A stretch of 64,000 nucleotides of DNA from Vicia villosa (taxonomy: Eukaryota; Streptophyta; Magnoliopsida; Fabales; Fabaceae): positions 13,824,497-13,888,496 of the forward strand of contig NC_081182.1 of the NCBI RefSeq assembly GCF_029867415.1, given 5' to 3'. The position numbers and the translations under genes are program-made. Numbering within the stretch: position 1 is the stretch's first letter; the number at the start of each line of letters is the position of its first letter. Under the pieces are notes generated by a model that was given only the letters and a program-made list of their open reading frames with translations, made no database searches and was not told where the DNA came from. Below are positions 44,328 through 54,250 of this stretch, piece after piece.

Positions 44328-44766
44328 GATGAATTTTCAGATATTGGAAACTGCTAGGGTTTATGATATGAAAAGAGAGAGAGACGAAAAAGAAACCGAA
44401 TGCAGAGAGAGAGAAATATGAGAGGGAAAAGAAACGTTTGAAGAGTATAAAAAGAAAACTGAAAGAGAGTAAATGAAGAAAAGCATTTAATGTTACGTGA
44501 CATGAGGAGAGATAATAATGACAAAAGACGTGATTTGCACAGTTACCTAAGTAGACGTCCCCTCAACTGCACGCACGCTTGTCCAGGAATAGTGAACACG
44601 TGTTTACCATCTGGATAGCCAGTTACAGCTGTTTTGCTTTTATAGAGATTCTGAATCAACTTAGACACTGAAACGTTAGTAATAACTGAATCACAATTTC
44701 TAATTGATTTCTATCAAAACTTCTTAAAAAAATTTCATATCAAGGATACTCATACGTAAGAATTTC
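44328..44766 (-). promoter_or_regulatory. Promoter-like region upstream of the SIRE env-position ORF
   Basis: On the minus strand a CTATAAAAGC TATA-like box lies at about 44645-44636, with a CACGTG core just downstream near 44598. A long CT-rich leader follows (CTCTCTCTCTTTTC-type, about 44450-44370), then AAACCCTAG and the ATG. This is plant promoter/leader composition, unlike adjoining pol. It suggests that the ORF has its own transcript; not proven. Confidence 0.45.
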
Positions 44767-46545
44767 TCATCTTCTCATTCTGAGCTTGTTTCTGAAGACC
44801 CAATTTGTGCCGATTATATTGAATCCATCTGGTCTAGGAACAAGATCCCAAACATCATTCCTTGTAAACTGATTCAGTTCTTCTTGCATAGCAATTATCC
44901 AGTCTGGATCTTCTAGAGCATGATCAACAGAAGTTGGCTCGATCAAAGATACAAGACCTAATTGACAGTCTGCATTGTTCTTAAGGAATGCTCTTGTTCT
45001 GATTGGATCATCCTTCTTTCCAAGAATGACATCTTCTGAATGACCAGAGATGAGTCTGGATGATCTTCTGACAGATGGTTCTTCAGAAATACTTAGATCC
45101 TCCAGAGAAGCTGATACTTGATCTTCAGATTCTTTGCTTCTGAGAAGCTCTGCTTCTGATGCATTGCTTCTTGGCTCAACAACTTCTGATATGTCAATAT
45201 CATAACCTGCAAAATTATCAAACTGCTTTGGTTTTTCAGAACCAAGCTTATCATCAAACCTGATATTGATTGATTCTTCTACAACCAATGTTTCAGTATT
45301 GTATACTCTGTAGCCTTTTGAGCGTTCAGAATATCCAAGAAGGAAACACTTTTGAGCTTTGGAATCAAACTTACCAAGATGATCTTTAGTGTTCAGAATA
45401 AAACATACACATCCAAAAGGATGGAAATATGAAATGTTGGGCTTTTTATTCTTCCACAATTCATAGGGAGTCTTATTTAGAATAGGTCTGATAGAGATTC
45501 TATTCTGAATATAGCATGCAGTGTTTATTGCTTCTGCCCAGAAATGCTTAGCCATATTGGTTTCATTGATCATGGTTCTGGCCATTTCTTGCAGAGTCCT
45601 ATTCTTTCGCTCTACAACTCCATTTTGCTGTGGAGTTCTAGGACAAGAGAAATCATGGGCAATACCATTTTCTTTGAAGAACTCTTCAAAGGATCTGTTC
45701 TCAAATTCACCACCATGATCACTTCTGACCTTTATGATTTTACACTCTTTTTCAGATTGAATCTGAATGCAGAAATCAAAGAACACTGAATGAGTCTCAT
45801 CCTTGTGTTTCAAGAATTTTACCCATGTCCAGCGACTATAATCATCTACGATGACTAATCCATATTTCTTTCCTCTGACAGATGCTGTTTTGACTGGGCC
45901 AAACAGATCAATGTGCAAGAGTTCTAATGGCCTTGAGGTAGAAACAACATTCTTAGACTTGAATGCAGGTTTGGAGAACTTGCCCTTCTGACATGCTTCA
46001 CAAAGAGCATCTGATTTGAATTTCAGATTAGGGAGTCCTCTGACAAGATTCAGTTTGTTAATCTGAGAAATCTTTCTCAAACTAGCATGACCTAATCTTC
46101 GGTGCCAGACCCACTGCTCTTCAGAAACAGACATAAGACAAGTCACCTTCTGACTCATAAGATCTTGCAGATCTGTCTTATAAATGTTGTTCTTCCTCTT
46201 GCCTGTAAATAGGATTGAGCCATCCTTCTGATTTACAGCCTTGCAAGACTTTTGATTAAAGATTATATCATAACCATTGTCACTCAATTGACTGATAGAT
46301 AAGAGGTTATGTGCTAATCCTTCTACAAGAAGTACATTAGAGATGGAAGGAGAGTTACCAGACTTTATAGTTCCAGAGCCAATTATCTTGCCCTTCTGAT
46401 CTCCTCCAAACTTGACTTCTCCTCCAGACTTAAGCACCAGGTCTTGGAACATAGACCTTCTTCCTGTCATGTGTCGTGAGCATCCAGAGTCCAGGTACCA
46501 TGACATGTTGTGCTTTGTCCTTCTTGCAGCCAAGGATATCTGCAA
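44767..46545 (-). CDS. SIRE-type Pol fragment: protease, GAG-pre-integrase and integrase, truncated in RT
   Basis: About 592 residues. Protease: WYLDSGCSRHMTG (catalytic DSG) near residue 17. GAG-pre-integrase: VWHRRLGHASLRKISQINKL and ALCEACQKGK with the zinc-binding His/Cys residues. Integrase core: Asp in LLHIDLFGPV, Asp in VRSDHGGEFE and Glu in NGVVERKNRTLQEMAR, all present. The integrase C-terminal region (KTPYELWKNKKPNISYFHPF, GYSERSKGYRVYN) follows. The frame ends just after the RT domain begins (QFTRNDVWDLVPRP, GTNWVFRNKL); the RT catalytic centre and RNase H are absent. It is in a different frame from Gag and overlaps it by 116 nt, so Gag-Pol expression needs a frameshift, or one is a lesion. 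Confidence 0.92.
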   Translation of the reverse strand: MQISLAARRTKHNMSWYLDSGCSRHMTGRRSMFQDLVLKSGGEVKFGGDQKGKIIGSGTIKSGNSPSISNVLLVEGLAHNLLSISQLSDNGYDIIFNQKSCKAVNQKDGSILFTGKRKNNIYKTDLQDLMSQKVTCLMSVSEEQWVWHRRLGHASLRKISQINKLNLVRGLPNLKFKSDALCEACQKGKFSKPAFKSKNVVSTSRPLELLHIDLFGPVKTASVRGKKYGLVIVDDYSRWTWVKFLKHKDETHSVFFDFCIQIQSEKECKIIKVRSDHGGEFENRSFEEFFKENGIAHDFSCPRTPQQNGVVERKNRTLQEMARTMINETNMAKHFWAEAINTACYIQNRISIRPILNKTPYELWKNKKPNISYFHPFGCVCFILNTKDHLGKFDSKAQKCFLLGYSERSKGYRVYNTETLVVEESINIRFDDKLGSEKPKQFDNFAGYDIDISEVVEPRSNASEAELLRSKESEDQVSASLEDLSISEEPSVRRSSRLISGHSEDVILGKKDDPIRTRAFLKNNADCQLGLVSLIEPTSVDHALEDPDWIIAMQEELNQFTRNDVWDLVPRPDGFNIIGTNWVFRNKLRMRR

Positions 46546-48355
46546 TAGGAATAATCTTATCCTTAGGTACCCACATCTTTTTGGGTCCTTTCTTGTTAGA
46601 TTTTCTCAAGTTCTGATTGAACTTGGGTTTAACATTATAAGCAATAGGAGGAACAGCATGATAATTTTTAATGTGAGTTTCATGATATTTCCTAGGTTGT
46701 GTCACATGCTTTTTGGTGTGTGTTATGTGAAAGCTTTGAGCATGTGAAGTGTGCCTAATATCATGAGAGTGGCCATACTTGAACTGATCATACAATGGCT
46801 TGTATGTGATTTTCATTTCATCAACAGGTTCAAGTTTGTATGGGGTTTCACCCTCAAAACCAATGCCTACTCTTTTGTTTCCAGACACAGCATATATCAT
46901 AGAAGCTAGCTGACTTCTGCCAATACTTCTAGATAAGAACTTCCTGAAACTTAAATCATATTCTTTCAGAATATGGTTTAGACTGGGAATGGATTTTTCT
47001 GAATCAGAAGGAGATCCAACATTATTGGATAATTTTAAAAGTTTTTCTTTTAATTCAGAATTCTCCAACTCAAGCTTCTTTGTTTCAAATTCAAATTGCT
47101 TTTTCAGCTTTTTGTATTTGAGACTAATCTGAGACTTGAGTTCCAGAAGTTCAGTTAGACCGGAAACTAACTCATATCTAGTAAGTTCAGAAAATACCTC
47201 TTCAGAATCTGATTCTGATGTAGATTCTGATTCGTCATCTTCTGTCGCCATCAGCGCACAGTTGGCCTGCTCATCTTCAGAGTCTGACTCATCTTCTGAC
47301 TCATCCCAGGTTGCCATAAGACTTTTCTTCTTATGAAACTTCTTCTTGGGATTTTCCTTCTGAAGATTTGGACATTCATTCTTGTAGTGTCCAGGCTCAT
47401 TGCATTCATAGCACATGACCTTCTTCTTGTCAAATCTTCTTTCATCAGAAGATTCTCCACGTTCAAATTTCCTTGAACTTCTGAAGCCTCTGAACTTCCT
47501 TTGCTTGCTCTTCCAGAGTTGATTTACCCTTCTGGAAATCATGGACAGTTCATCTTCTTCTTCAGATTCTGATTCTTCAGGATCTTCTTCTTTGGCCTGA
47601 AAAGCGTTAGTGCATTTCTTGATATTTGATTTTAATGCAATAGACTTACCTTTCTTTTGAGGCTCATTTGCGTCCAGCTCTATTTCATGACTTCTCAAGG
47701 CACTGATAAGCTCTTCCAGAGAAACTTCATTCAGATTCTTCGCAATCTTGAATGCAGTCACCATCGGACCCCATCTTCTGGGTAAGCTTCTGATGATCTT
47801 CTTTACATGATCAGCCTTGGTGTATCCTTTGTCAAGAACTCTCAATCCAGCAGTCAGAGTTTGAAATCTCGAAAACATCTTTTCAATGTCTTCATCATCC
47901 TCCATCTTGAAGGCTTCATACTTCTGGATTAAGGCTAGAGCTTTAGTCTCCTTGACTTGAGCATTTCCTTCATGAGTCATTTTCAAGGACTCATATATGT
48001 CATAGGCCGTTTCCCTGTTAGATATCTTCTCATACTCAGCATGAGAGATAGCATTCAGCAAAACAGTTCTACATTTATGATGATTCCTGAAAAGCTTCTT
48101 CTGATCATCATTCATTTCTTGCCTTGACAGCTTTACGCCACTGGCATTTACTGGATGTTTGTAACCATCCATCAGAAGATCCCATAGATCACCATCTAGA
48201 CCCAGAAAGTAACTTTCCAGTTTATCTTTCCAGTATTCAAAGTTTTCACCATCAAATACCGGCGGTCTAGTATAACCATTGTTACCGTTGTATTGCTCAG
48301 CAGAGCCAGATGTAGATGCAGGTGTAGGTGTAGACTTTTCACTTTCATCAACCAT
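46430..48355 (-). CDS. SIRE-type Gag
   Basis: The particle protein, 641 residues in the open frame; the last 25 or so overlap protease in another frame and are probably not native. DUF4219/UBN2 region: RPPVFDGENFEYWKDKLESY, TAYDIYESLKMTHEGN, KYEAFKMEDDEDIEKMFSRF, KADHVKKIIRSLPRRWGPM. A single CCHC zinc knuckle (CYECNEPGHYKNEC) lies near residue 308, flanked by Lys/Arg-rich and Glu/Ser/Asp-rich stretches. A coiled-coil-prone region (ELLELKSQISLKYKKLKKQF) follows, longer than in most Copia Gags as expected for the SIRE lineage. The ATG is 74 nt after the primer site. Intact. Confidence 0.93.
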   Translation of the reverse strand: MVDESEKSTPTPASTSGSAEQYNGNNGYTRPPVFDGENFEYWKDKLESYFLGLDGDLWDLLMDGYKHPVNASGVKLSRQEMNDDQKKLFRNHHKCRTVLLNAISHAEYEKISNRETAYDIYESLKMTHEGNAQVKETKALALIQKYEAFKMEDDEDIEKMFSRFQTLTAGLRVLDKGYTKADHVKKIIRSLPRRWGPMVTAFKIAKNLNEVSLEELISALRSHEIELDANEPQKKGKSIALKSNIKKCTNAFQAKEEDPEESESEEEDELSMISRRVNQLWKSKQRKFRGFRSSRKFERGESSDERRFDKKKVMCYECNEPGHYKNECPNLQKENPKKKFHKKKSLMATWDESEDESDSEDEQANCALMATEDDESESTSESDSEEVFSELTRYELVSGLTELLELKSQISLKYKKLKKQFEFETKKLELENSELKEKLLKLSNNVGSPSDSEKSIPSLNHILKEYDLSFRKFLSRSIGRSQLASMIYAVSGNKRVGIGFEGETPYKLEPVDEMKITYKPLYDQFKYGHSHDIRHTSHAQSFHITHTKKHVTQPRKYHETHIKNYHAVPPIAYNVKPKFNQNLRKSNKKGPKKMWVPKDKIIPIADILGCKKDKAQHVMVPGLWMLTTHDRKKVYVPRPGA

Positions 48356-48428
48356 CTTTTACTGAAGCGTTTTTATCTTCCTGAATCTTTTCTAAACACG
48401 GTTAAGTGCTTGCACCTTAGAACTGGCG

Positions 48429-48441
48429 CTCTGATGCCAAT
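48429..48441 (-). promoter_or_regulatory. Primer binding site of the SIRE-type element
   Basis: Minus-strand ATTGGCATCAGAG, directly after the 5' LTR end at 48442, close to the plant Copia consensus TGGTATCAGAGC for initiator Met-tRNA. Confidence 0.9.
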
Positions 48442-49646
48442 TGAAGGATAGAAAAACACTTAGAAAGGGGGGGATTGAATAAGTGTGACTTTAAATCTTG
48501 GACGATAAAAATAAATTGCACAATTATTTTTATCCTGGTTCGCTGTTAACGAAGCTACTCCAGTCCACCCCCGCAGAGATGATTTACCTCAACCTGAGGA
48601 TTTAATCCACTAATCGCACGGATTACAATGGTTTTCCACTTAGTCCGCAACTAAGTCTTCCAGAGTCTTCTGATCACACACTGATCACTCCAGGAACAAC
48701 TGCTTAGATACCCTCTAAGACTTTTTCTAGAGTCTACTGATCAACCTGATCACTCTAGTTACAAACTGCTCAGCCAACTGCTAAGACTTCCTAGAGTATA
48801 CTGATCACACGATCACTCTAGTTCCTTACAACTTAATGTAATTCTAAGAGTATTACAAATGCTTCTTAAAAGCGATAATCACAACTGTGATATTTCTCTT
48901 AATCGTTTAAGCTTAATCTCACTAAGATATTACAACAGCAATGTAGTGAGTTGATGAAGATGAAGATTCTGAGTTTAGATTTGAACAGCGTTTCAGCAAG
49001 TTTGATATAAGTTGTTTTGGTGCAGAATCGTTAACCTTGCTTCTCATCAGAACTTCATATTTATAGGCGTTGGAGAAGATGACCGTTGAATGCATTTAAT
49101 GCTTTGCGTGTTCCGTACAGCATTGCATTTAATGTTATACGCTTTTGTCAACTACCTCGAGCCTTGTTCACGCTGTGTCTACTGACGTAGCCTTTAGTAG
49201 CTTTAACGTTCCTTTTGTCAGTCAGCGTAGTCTGCCACCTGTACTTCCTTCTGATCTGATGTTTGTGAATACAACGTTTGAATATCATCAGAGTCAAACA
49301 GCTTGGTGCATAGCATCTTCTGATCTTCTGACCTTGAAGTGCTTCTGAGCGTGATACCATCTTCTGATCTTCAGTGCTTCTGATCTCATGTTCTTCTGAT
49401 GCTTCAATAGACCCATGTTCTGATTCTGCTTCGACCATCTTCTGATGTCTTGCCAGACCATGTTCTGATGTTGCATGCTGAACCATTTGAGACACATCTT
49501 CTGAGCGCTGAATTATGCGTACTCTTTATATATTTCCTGAAAGGGAAATTGCATTGGATTAGAGTACCATATTATCTTAAGCAAAATTCATATTATTGTT
49601 ATCATCAAAACTAAGATAATTGATTAGAACAAATCTTGTTCTAACA
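48442..49646 (-). repeat. 5' LTR of the SIRE-type element
   Basis: 1205 bp, partner of 40572-41776. The minus strand starts TGTTAGAACAAG and ends CTATCCTTCA. A TATATAAAGAG stretch on the minus strand (complement of 49524-49534) is a candidate promoter. Target duplication TATTG follows at 49647-49651. Confidence 0.95.
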
Positions 49647-50872
49647 TATTGTGGTGTACTTTTCGTTTATATCGTATCCACAGGGATTATTGCGATATTA
49701 CCGCCGTTCTATAGACTATTTTGTCTTGAGTTAATGTTACTTTAAGTTTGGGTTTGCAGAAGATCATTCACACTTTTAGTAGCAAAGAGTAAAGTAATGA
49801 AAGTTCTAAGTTAAAGAAAATGTATCAAGATTCGATTTCATCGACATAAATTTGTATGTTTCCTTATAAATATACGTATTTGAACTCGGTAACGATCAAT
49901 ATAATTACGTATCGACGCCTATATCGTCCGTGTCCGCAACGATATAGTTAGATTTACCGTATTGTTTAACCGACGATTTCTCCACCGTTTAAACAATACA
50001 AATAACGTTTTAAAACCGATACTAAGTAAACATCAAACGTTAAATCCATGTCTGCAACTTATAGTTTGATAAATGATAGAGTTAGGTCTAGATACAAACA
50101 TTGATATCTCAAACATTTATACCATAGAAAAGCTTTAATAAACAAACTAAACCATTTATATTGATCATCACATGTTCATACACAATATATTCACAAGAAA
50201 TACATACAAAAAGCTAGGAAGATTACATCTTATCTTGATACAAAAGAGATTTAGCTATCCATGAGAATGGTAGCTTGCTCAAGAAGTAAAGGATGAAGAT
50301 CAACAAGCATCAAAGGCGATTAATCGACGATCAAGGCTTCGAATCTTCAACTCTTAGTTTGCTGCTGTGTTTTGTGCTCTTGGTTCTCTCTCAAAATATC
50401 TCTCTATATTGTTCAAAGTGATCTGGCCCCTAATCAAATAAACAAAGTTTCGCAGACCGCGCTTAGCGCGGTGTAGCCCGCTAAGCGCGCCATCAAAAAT
50501 TGCTAAACCGCCCAACCGCGCTAAGCGGGCTCCAGACCTCGCTTAGCGCGGAACTCTCTGCCAGAACTTCCTTCTTTTCTTCAAAACCGCGCTTAGCGGG
50601 CTCAACCTCGCTTAGCGCGCTACCTCTTTTCAGCAATCTTTGGCTTTGGTCTTGGAACATCTTCAAAGTCCTTTTTCCATGGTCCAAGCTTCCAATTATC
50701 TATAAAAACTACAAAATCCAACATAGATTGCAAAGATAAGAACTACTCAACAATAATATAAATATAAGAATAAATATATACCAAATGATAATAAAATACT
50801 ACTATTAACCACAAAAAGACTTGAAAGTTACCAAAAATTACCTAAGATATTTACACAAATTGATAACTAACA
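49647..50872 (-). repeat. Athila 5' LTR, main part
   Basis: Continues the LTR cut at 40571; rejoined with one TATTG copy it is 1237 bp like the 3' LTR. Differences from the 3' LTR at seven positions, including one base that changes CTTAGTGCG to CTTAGCGCG in the palindromic motif cluster (50455-50630). Confidence 0.95.
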
Positions 50873-51350
50873 AAACCCTAACTGATAAGATGATGGTTGA
50901 GAAGGTAATGTGTACTTTAACCTTTCAATTTGATCACGTTATCGTTGCTATTCAAGAATCCAACAATCTTGAAACCCTTAAGTTGGAAGATTTGGTTGGT
51001 TCGTTGGAGGCGCATGAGATTAGGATTATCAAAAGGAAAAAAGGTTCAAGATTTTATACAAGCACTGTAGGCTCAAGCATGGAAGAAGCATAGTGGTTCC
51101 AACAAGTTCAAAGGAAAAAGAGACAAGACTCAAAGCAAGAAGTCTTGGTCGAACCCTCAAAAGCATAAGGTCGGTGATATGGCTTGTAAAGCTTCGAAAA
51201 GAGGAGAAGGAAACTCCTATCAGAAAGACAGAGAAGAGAAAAAAGATGTGCGGTGCTATAACTATGAAAAATGGAGTCACTTAGCCAAGAATTGCTGCTA
51301 CAGGAAAGACAAGGGAGCAACAAAAGACAAGGACGAAGGAGTGAACCTTG
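50873..51350 (+). pseudogene. Host Ty1/Copia gag, 3' part with zinc knuckle
   Basis: Continues the UBN2 Gag cut at 7287: LTDKMMVEKVMCTLTFQFDH, VIVAIQESNNLETLKLEDLV, GSLEAHEIRI. A Lys-rich linker and a CCHC knuckle (CYNYEKWSHLAKNC, with the second Cys replaced by Tyr) near 51250-51290 follow in other frames. Frameshifts and stops are present. Confidence 0.88.
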
Positions 51351-52454
51351 CATGAATCTAAAGATATGATGGTTATGGCTACAGTTGCAGATGAACATAT
51401 CGACTCCAAGATTTGGTTCCTCGACTTTGGCTACATGAACCACATGACTGGTCGAAAGGTATGGTTGGCAGATATTGACGAGTCAAAAAAGAGAAAGGTC
51501 AAACTTGCTGATAATATCTCGTTGCAAGCAGAAGCTACTAGCAACATAGTTATTCAAATAAGTAATGAAGCAGAAGCTATGATCAAAGATGTACTCTATG
51601 TACCTTAAACAAAGTGCCATCTGCGAAGTGTTGGAAAACTAGTAAAAAATAATTATCAATGGTTATGAAATATGGAGTTTTGAAACTCTTCGACACTCAG
51701 AATAATTTGGTCTTGAAATCTCATTTGTCGAAGAATAGGATATTTAAGACCATGATCAGTTCGATTAAGGTACAATGTCTGAAAATAGTTGTCGACCACA
51801 AGAATAGTTGGTTCTGGCATTTGAGGTTCGACCAACTGAATTTTAGGTCACTCAATCAACTGATCACTCAAGATACGATAATAGGTATACCAAATCTTGT
51901 GATACCCGACAAACTCTGTGAAGGTTGCTTAGTAGGGAAGTAATCTAGAAAGTCTTTTGTTTCGACTATGCAAATGAGATCCTCCTGCATACTCGAAGTT
52001 GTACATTCAGATATATGGATCCCTTTTGAGGAGCATACCATTGGTTGAAGTAGGTATTTCGTCTCATTTGTCGATGAGTATAGTCGAAAGCTCTGGATAT
52101 ATGTGATCAAGCAAAAGCGAGGAGTATTTGAACTCTTTAAGAGATTCAAGATATTTGTCGAAAACTATAGTGAGAAGAAGATCAAGGTTCTGCGAACAGA
52201 TGGAGGTGGTGAATACACATCCAAGATGTTTGAGGACAGGACTGCTGTGCAGAACATGGTGTCGATCATGGGGTAATTGCTTCTTATACGCCTCAACATA
52301 ATGGAATAGCATAAAGAAGAAACAAGATCATATTGAATATGGCGAGATGCATGCCGAAGCAAAAGAATCTGCCAAAATCCTTATGGGGTGAAGCAGTCAC
52401 TACTACTGTTTATATTCTTAACAGGTTTCCTACCAAGAAATTGAAGAACAAGGT
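51351..52454 (+). pseudogene. Host Ty1/Copia protease and integrase, first copy
   Basis: Protease remnant WFLDFGYMNHMTG, in which the catalytic DSG has become DFG. Then the GAG-pre-integrase block (WFWHLRFDQLNFRSLNQLIT, LCEGCLVGK). The integrase core includes HSDIWIPFEE and [15 protein letters not shown]. Integrase C-terminal [11 protein letters not shown] and [10 protein letters not shown] end at an inserted sequence. At least five stops or frameshifts. Confidence 0.88.
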
Positions 52455-53640
52455 TGTAACGCGTGTTTATTTTTATTCAATTATTTAATTAATTGTTTGT
52501 GAATTATTTGGTAGAATTGTGGTTTATTTGTGTAATTGTGTTAATTGGAGGGGTGTGTGTCTAAAAGTGTAGAAACATGAGGGCGTGGCTAGACATTAGA
52601 GGTTATGATATTTTATTAGAATTTTAATAATAATAATAATAATATTAAAATAAATGATTATATAATTAGTTAGGCCTATGTTGTGTTAGCATGAGAAATA
52701 GTGAGGGTGTTGTTGTTAAGCCCATTAGTGAGATAGAAGTTAGTAAGGGATTAACTACAAATAAGAGAGAAAAAGAGAATTGGGAAGAAAAGTTAGAGAA
52801 CGTGAGAAGAGAAGTTATCGTAGAAGATGAGAAGAGGCACAAAGAGGCTAGGGCAAGGAATCCATTGTAAGAGTAGAGAATTACCAATCCAAGGTAAGGG
52901 TGGGGTTCTAACTCTATAAGGTTGGGTATGATGATTAGTAGATAGGAATGGGTTTTGGTTCTATGTCGACATTTTTAGGTTTGGAATGGGGATTTCATAG
53001 AATTGATTATTGATGTATGTTTGATGACAATTTCTTGTTGCTATATGTTGTATATGTGTTGTATTGCTTCTAATTTGTGAAATTTGGTCTTGTGGTTGGT
53101 TTTCACAAAGTTTCGTGTTTTGACCGTAAATTCAGTGTCGAAAGAGACGTCATAGAATTGCGTTTTTATGATCCCAATAGATGTTATAAGAATAGAGGAA
53201 CATGAATATATGATTCTTTTGTAAAACCATACTGTTTAAGATGGATTTTTGGCGGAACAAGTGGCTTGAGCAGTAGCTAGCCGTAGCAAAATTTTTCTGC
53301 ATAATAAATAGTCCGCTTAGCGAGCCCTGGAAGAAAAAGTTTTATATTTTTGAAAATTGAATTAGGTCTTGGACAATAGTGATTTATCATGAGTTTTAGT
53401 GAATTTTCCATAATTTACTGGAATCGTTTGAATGGTCTTTAAGTTTAATTTTGATGAAAATCGAATACTTGAATTTTCTAAGTTATGCATTGTAATGGAT
53501 GATTGTTTAAGAAAGACATTTCAACCTTGTTTGCTGATTGTTGTTTCTAATTGTATGATGTGGCTGTATGATGACGATGGGGTGATGACCTATATTGGCG
53601 TTTGTAGAAGGCTTATGCCTTATGGTTGCATAATTGTATT
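52455..53640. mobile_element. Inserted LTR-like fragment between two copies of Copia integrase
   Basis: About 1.2 kb unrelated to the Copia, starting TGTAACGCGTGTTTATTT, like LTR starts of chromovirus-type Gypsy elements. It contains a GCATGAGAAATAGTGAGGG region, an ACCAATCCAAGGTAAGGG stretch and a GTCCGCTTAGCGAGCC motif at about 53312. No coding sequence. The 3' boundary is not a clear CA plus target duplication, so it is a truncated LTR or a recombination product. Confidence 0.5.
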
Positions 53641-54250
53641 GTGATTAAGCGAAAGGGCGAAGTATTTGAAATATTTAAGAGATTCAAGATACTTGTCGAA
53701 AACTAGAGTGAGAAGAAGATCAAGGTTCTGCGAACAGATGGAGGTGGTGAATACACATCCAAGATGTTTGAGGACTGCTACGCAGAACATGATCATGAGG
53801 TAATTGCTTCTTATACGCCTCAACATAATGGAATAGCATAAAGAAGAAACATGAGCATATTGAATATGGCGAGATGCATGCTGAAGCAGAAGAATCTGCC
53901 AAAATCCTTATGGGGTGAGGCAGTCACTACTATTGTTTATATTTTTAACAGGTTTCCTACCAAGAACTTGAAGAACAAGGTTCCTGAAGAAGTGTGGAGT
54001 GGCAAACGACCATTAGTGAGTCATCTGAAGGTGTTTGGCTCTATTTGTTACAAGAATGTTCTTGATGCGAGAAGAAAGAAGCTTGGTGACAAGAGTGAAC
54101 CTATGATTCTGATAGGATATCACAAAACTGGAACATACAAGTTGTTTGATCCAATTAATGAGAAGATCAGGATGAGTTGAAATATTGTGGTTGATGAAAA
54201 TTGTGTCTAGGATTGAAATTCTGGTGATGCAGTTAACAAGCTGAGTTATG
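53641..54250 (+). pseudogene. Host Ty1/Copia integrase, second copy and continuation
   Basis: 53641-53981 repeats 52103-52454 with several percent divergence and small indels (the stretch after MFED is shorter). It then continues past the insertion point with [40 protein letters not shown] and [12 protein letters not shown]. Copia sequence fades after about 54250, before any RT. Confidence 0.88.

Larger units (their letters stand above)
40572..49646 (-). mobile_element. SIRE-type Ty1/Copia element lacking RT and RNase H
   Basis: A 9075 bp minus-strand insertion in the Athila 5' LTR, flanked by TATTG. Two 1205 bp LTRs (40572-41776, 48442-49646; TGAAGGATAG...TTCTAACA) differ at two positions that I can see. 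The minus-strand primer site ATTGGCATCAGAGCGCCAG adjoins the 5' LTR and matches initiator Met-tRNA. Gag, protease and integrase are followed by only the first residues of RT; then comes a separate ORF in the env position and a long 3' region with several polypurine-like tracts, a Sirevirus hallmark. It needs RT from another copy. Nearly identical LTRs show that it moved recently. Confidence 0.93.
7288..50872 (-). mobile_element. Athila-type Ty3/Gypsy retrotransposon carrying four insertions
   Basis: A minus-strand element bounded by TGTTGAAAG and ACTAACA, with target duplication AAACC at 7283-7287 and 50873-50877. The 5' LTR is at the right (split by the SIRE insertion) and the 3' LTR at 7288-8524; both reconstruct to 1237 bp and I count 7 differences (about 0.6%). 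The primer site (40552-40535, TGGCGCCGTTGCCGGGGA) is the one usual for Athila/Calypso elements, generally assigned to tRNA-Asp. Order on the minus strand: gag, protease, RT, RNase H, integrase, env-position ORF. Insertions: solo LTR, Ogre-like element, CACTA, SIRE. Without these it is about 11.0 kb, the usual size for the lineage. Confidence 0.93.
6595..54250 (+). mobile_element. Decayed Ty1/Copia element, outermost host of the nest
   Basis: The plus-strand element begins with a short LTR (6595-6801), a tRNA-iMet-type primer site and gag. It is interrupted at 7287/50873 by the Athila, flanked by the duplicated AAACC. Gag resumes at 50873, followed by a zinc knuckle, protease, GAG-pre-integrase, integrase, and integrase C-terminal segments up to about 54250. 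RT, RNase H and the 3' LTR are missing, and there are many stops, so the element is old and truncated. A second insertion and an internal duplication lie at 52103-53981. Confidence 0.85.

Noticed and set aside
44767..46545. Calling this a full Copia Pol
   Set aside because: RT catalytic motifs and RNase H are absent; only the first RT residues remain.
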